44,484 nt of DNA from Kineococcus sp. TRM81007 (lineage in GTDB: Bacteria; Actinomycetota; Actinomycetes; Actinomycetales; Kineococcaceae): assembly GCF_022669155.1 (NCBI RefSeq), contig NZ_JALBVB010000055.1, positions 72,025-116,508 on the forward strand, in the 5' to 3' direction. The position numbers were made by a program, and so were the translations under genes. The notes under the pieces are model-generated. The model did no database searches. It saw nothing but the letters and a program-made list of their open reading frames with translations, and had not been told where the DNA came from. Shown piece by piece: positions 41,699 through 44,484 of the stretch. The stretch's first letter is position 1; the number at the start of each line of letters is the position of its first letter.

Positions 41699-42903
41699 GC
41701 GGCTCCACCGTCCTCGACCTGCTGCTCGTGGCGCTGCTGCTGGCGCAGCTGGCCGCCGGGTACCGGGAGGGCCTGGTGGTGGGCCTGGCCGGGCTCGCCG
41801 GCCTCGTCGGCGGTGCGGCCGCCGGCGTGGTGCTCCTGCCGCGCGTCGTGGACGACTGGGCGCCCGGGGTGCGTCCCGCCCTCGTCGTGGTGCTGGGCAC
41901 GCTGGCGCTGGCGGTGGTGGGCCGGCTGCTGCTGAGCGCGGTCGCGCTGCGGCTGCGCCGCGGGGTGCGCTCCCGGTCGGCGCGGCTGGTGGACGCGGGC
42001 CTCGGGGCCCTCGCCGCCGGCGTGGCGACGCTGCTGGTGGTGTGGGTGGTGGCCGGCGCCGCCCTGACCGCACCCCTGCCGGCCGTCGTGTCGACGGTGG
42101 ACGGCTCCCGGGTGGTGCGGGCCGTGGACGCGGCCGTGCCGGGGGACGCCAGCGCGTTCGTCGGGCGCGTCTGGGCCGCGGCGCAGGCCAGCGGCTTCCC
42201 GCGAGTGTTCGCCGGGCTGGACGCCGAGCCGATCGCACCGGTGGACCCGCCCGCCCCCGCCGTCCCGGACACCCCCGGCCTGCGGGCCGCGCAGAGCAGC
42301 GTCGTGAAGGTCACCGGCGTGGCGGACGACTGCGCGCGCGGCCTGGAGGGCAGCGGCTTCGTCGCCGAGCGCGTGGGCGGGGCGGCCCGCGTGGTCACCA
42401 ACGCCCACGTCGTCGCCGGCGTGGACGACCCCCTGGTGCAGCCGCAGGGCGCCGGGCGCCGCTACCCGGCGACCGTCGTGGCGTACGACCCGGCGCGGGA
42501 CCTGGCGGTGCTGGACGTGCCGGGCCTGGACGTGCCGGCGCTGCCGCGCACGCCGGAGCTGGGGCGCGGGGACGCCGCCGTGGTGGCGGGCTTCCCGCTG
42601 GACGGTCCGTACACGCTGGCGACCGCGCGGGTGCGGCAGGTGATCAGCGCGCAGGGCCGCGACGTGTACGACGCGGCGGACGTGGTGCGCCGGGTGTACT
42701 CGGTGTACTCGCAGGTGCAGCCGGGCAACTCCGGCGGGCCGCTGCTCACCGAGGACGGGCGGGTGGCGGGCGTGGTGTTCGCCAAGAGCCTGGACGACCC
42801 GTACACGGGGTACGCGCTGACGCCGGTGGAGCTGGACGCCGTGCTCGCCGAGGCGGGCGCCTCGACCGCGGTGGTGCCCACCGGGGCGTGCACCACGGGG
42901 TGA
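41695..42903 (+). CDS. marP: MarP-like membrane serine protease
   Basis: The 402-residue protein has an N-terminal CvpA-like domain with four transmembrane helices (about 5-130) and a periplasmic trypsin-fold protease: His238 in VVTNAHVV, Asp269 in ARDLAVLDV and Ser346 in QPGNSGGPLL. Cysteines at 213 and 399 fit the disulfide that controls MarP activity in M. tuberculosis. MarP is needed there for acid and oxidative resistance by activating a peptidoglycan hydrolase. It is the last gene of the nth operon and is followed by a convergent hydrolase gene. Confidence 0.93.
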   Translation: MSGSTVLDLLLVALLLAQLAAGYREGLVVGLAGLAGLVGGAAAGVVLLPRVVDDWAPGVRPALVVVLGTLALAVVGRLLLSAVALRLRRGVRSRSARLVDAGLGALAAGVATLLVVWVVAGAALTAPLPAVVSTVDGSRVVRAVDAAVPGDASAFVGRVWAAAQASGFPRVFAGLDAEPIAPVDPPAPAVPDTPGLRAAQSSVVKVTGVADDCARGLEGSGFVAERVGGAARVVTNAHVVAGVDDPLVQPQGAGRRYPATVVAYDPARDLAVLDVPGLDVPALPRTPELGRGDAAVVAGFPLDGPYTLATARVRQVISAQGRDVYDAADVVRRVYSVYSQVQPGNSGGPLLTEDGRVAGVVFAKSLDDPYTGYALTPVELDAVLAEAGASTAVVPTGACTTG

Positions 42904-42911
42904 CGCCCCTC

Positions 42912-42941
42912 CCCCGCCTCCCCCACCTCCCGGGGGCGGGG
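42912..42941. terminator. Hairpin between marP and the alpha/beta hydrolase
   Basis: CCCCGCC and GGCGGGG can pair across a 16-base loop in the 38-bp gap between convergent genes. Confidence 0.5.
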
Positions 42942-43871
42942 TCAGAAGCGGGCGAGCCAGCCGGCGAGGGCGGCGGTGAGGCGGTCGGGGGCCTCCTCGG
43001 GCGCGTAGTGCCCGGCACCCGGGACCTGCACGACGCGGTGCGGGCCGTGCGCGTACCGCGCCGCGGCGTCCAGGGCGCCCGCGCCCACGGTGGGGTCCAG
43101 CTCCCCGCGCACCTGCAGCACCGGCACCTCCACGCCGCCGCGCAGCGCCGCCGCCAGCCGCCGGCCGTCGGCGCGCACCGCCGAGCGGGCGATCCAGCGG
43201 TGGTACTCCAGCGCCGAGTGCGCCACGAACGGCACCCGGATCGCCTCGGTGTAGCGCTCGACGTCCTCGGGCCGCGGCCAGCCCGGCGCCGAGGCGGCGC
43301 GCAGGAACCGCTCCACGCCGTCGCCGTGGACGAGGCGGTGCTCGGGCAGGACCGGCAGCTGGCGGGCCAGCGCCACGGCCGTCGTGCGCGCGCCCACCGC
43401 GGCCGCCCCCCCGCCGCGCAGCCGCTCGCGCAGCACGTGCCGCGACAGCAGCGGGTGGGCGGCGCCGACGACGGCGATGCCCCGCACCTGCTGCGGGTGC
43501 AGCGACGGCAACGCCCACGCGGTGCGCCCGGACACGCCGTGGCCGACGACGAACGCGTCGCGCTCGCCGAGGGCCCGCACCAGGGCCGCCACGTCGGCCG
43601 CGGAGGTGGCGGTGTCGTAGCCGCGCGGCGGCTTGTCGCTGGCGCCGTAACCGCGCAGGTCCATGGCGACGGCGCGGTACCCGGCCGAGGCCAGCGCGAC
43701 CAGCTGGGCGCGCCACGCCCACCAGAACTGCGGGAAGTCGTGCAGGAGCAGCACGAGCGGTCCGTCGCCGAGCTCGGCGACGTGGAAGCGGGCGCCGTGG
43801 GCCGCGACGAGGCGGTGCCGCCACGGCCCCTCGACGAGCACCGCCGAGACGTCGGTGGCGGGTGCGGCCAC
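42942..43871 (-). CDS. Alpha/beta hydrolase, EphE-position, with altered nucleophile elbow
   Basis: The 309-residue protein has an epoxide-hydrolase-like layout: HDFPQFWWAWR (oxyanion region), MDLRGYGASDKPPRGYD, VVGHGVSGRTAW as nucleophile elbow, acid GELDPTV and base GAGHYAPEE. In epoxide hydrolases the elbow reads GHDWGG with Asp as nucleophile; here that position is Gly, so activity may be lost or use a different residue. Mycobacterial ephE (Rv3670) lies in the same place. GTG 43871 is chosen. An in-frame CTG at 43886 overlaps the upstream stop as CTGA and is an alternative. Confidence 0.87.
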   Translation of the reverse strand: MAAPATDVSAVLVEGPWRHRLVAAHGARFHVAELGDGPLVLLLHDFPQFWWAWRAQLVALASAGYRAVAMDLRGYGASDKPPRGYDTATSAADVAALVRALGERDAFVVGHGVSGRTAWALPSLHPQQVRGIAVVGAAHPLLSRHVLRERLRGGGAAAVGARTTAVALARQLPVLPEHRLVHGDGVERFLRAASAPGWPRPEDVERYTEAIRVPFVAHSALEYHRWIARSAVRADGRRLAAALRGGVEVPVLQVRGELDPTVGAGALDAAARYAHGPHRVVQVPGAGHYAPEEAPDRLTAALAGWLARF

Positions 43872-43882
43872 GGCCGGCCGCG

Positions 43883-44386
43883 TCAGTGCCCGATGCTGGC
43901 GCGCCCGGCGGTGGAGCCGGGGATCGTCTTGGCGACGGGCTTGCCGGAGGCCGACGCCTTGACGGCGGCGATGGTGTCCTTGGTGGAGCGGATGGCGCGC
44001 TCCGGCGGGCCGACCTTCTTCACGCGGCCGAAGCCGACGGCGGCCAGCGCACCGGCGACCAGGAGCATCGCGGCGGCCACCACCAGGAACGCCAGCCACA
44101 CCGGCCACCCGGCGCCCTCGACGAGGGCGTAGGCGACGGTGACGCCGAGGAAGACGAACGCGACGAAGCCGAAGACGCCGGCCACCGCGAACAGCGCGCC
44201 GCCCAGGGCCCCGTTCTTGACGTCGGTGGTGATCTCCGCCTTGGCGAGCGCCACCTCGTAGCGGACGAGCTCGGACACGTCCTTGGTGGCGTCGGCCACC
44301 AGCTGGCCGATGCTGCGCTCGGGCACCGTGCTCGTCGCGGCCTTCGCCGAGGCCGCCGTGGAGCCGTGGCCGTCCGGGGTTGTCAT
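43883..44386 (-). CDS. Actinobacterial holin-family membrane protein
   Basis: The 167-residue protein has a helical N terminus (SIGQLVADATKDVSELVRYEVALAKAEITTDVKNGALGGALF) and two transmembrane hairpin segments (about 60-88 and 95-122), followed by a basic tail. This matches the phage-holin-superfamily proteins (Phage_holin_3_6) that are chromosomal in actinobacteria and not part of a prophage. Rv3669 is the mycobacterial counterpart. The ATG has GAGGAGG upstream. The 98 bases after it to the window end hold no gene I can see. Confidence 0.88.
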   Translation of the reverse strand: MTTPDGHGSTAASAKAATSTVPERSIGQLVADATKDVSELVRYEVALAKAEITTDVKNGALGGALFAVAGVFGFVAFVFLGVTVAYALVEGAGWPVWLAFLVVAAAMLLVAGALAAVGFGRVKKVGPPERAIRSTKDTIAAVKASASGKPVAKTIPGSTAGRASIGH

Positions 44387-44484
44387 GGGTCCTCCTCACT
44401 GCCACCGCGCGCGGTGCCGGTGTGCCGGGAGAACCCTACGGGGCGGCCGGGGTGGGCGCGCGGGTGCGGGGCGGGGGTGCGTCG

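Noticed and set aside
43883-44386. Prophage remnant suggested by a holin-family protein
   Set aside because: This holin superfamily is a regular chromosomal gene beside marP in actinobacteria and no other phage genes are present.

Overview
The window is very GC-rich actinobacterial chromosome carrying one integrated conjugative element. Several signals point to an actinomycete: third-position G/C codon bias, many GTG starts, repeated leaderless promoter signatures (TANNNT six or seven bases before the start codon), a WhiB-family gene, an Mtb-type Crp and a MarP-type protease. Kineococcus or another member of the Kineosporiaceae is a reasonable guess, but the sequence alone does not settle the genus.

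Left chromosomal arm (1-18.9 kb). This part holds an MFS exporter with a GNAT acetyltransferase, an NRAMP manganese transporter behind a perfect palindrome, an S9 peptidase, and two coupled CNNM/CorC-type CBS membrane proteins. It continues with a DUF2071 protein, an RsbW-like ATPase, a DUF2254 membrane protein, a secreted beta-helix protein, a PAS-PAS-PAS-GGDEF-EAL protein, a membrane protein coupled to a winged-helix regulator, a ProP-like osmolyte symporter, and a PAS-GAF-PP2C phosphatase next to the left attachment site.

Integrated element (about 19.0-32.3 kb). An actinomycete integrative and conjugative element (AICE) sits in the 3' half of a tRNA-Pro(CGG) gene. It is bounded by 78-bp direct repeats (76 identical positions, 59 bp exact). 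The backbone is a tight operon: Pra-like activator, small protein, FtsK/TraB-type translocase, RepSA-like initiator, excisionase, integrase. A divergent HTH-DUF5919 regulator and an HD-domain/NUDIX pair lie upstream. A complete ISAs1-family insertion sequence (1386 bp, 10-bp target duplication) lies in the left part. Both ends of the element are much less GC-rich than the rest and become neighbours in the excised circle. They carry what looks like cargo: a DUF262 (DGQQR) protein overlapping a HEPN-motif protein, and a 578-residue orphan with a nuclease-like motif. These two loci are the best candidates for an undescribed defence or stability system.

Right chromosomal arm (32.3-44.5 kb). The gene order matches the mycobacterial ponA2-whiB4-crp-nth-marP neighbourhood: metallophosphoesterase, PonA2-like penicillin-binding protein, WhiB4, DUF4177, RidA, metallo-beta-lactamase fold hydrolase, Crp, a hypothetical protein, endonuclease III, CoA-type NUDIX, MarP protease, alpha/beta hydrolase and a holin-family membrane protein. 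A YqeY protein sits inside this block. Several genes are joined by 4-bp start/stop overlaps, and convergent pairs share compact hairpin terminators.
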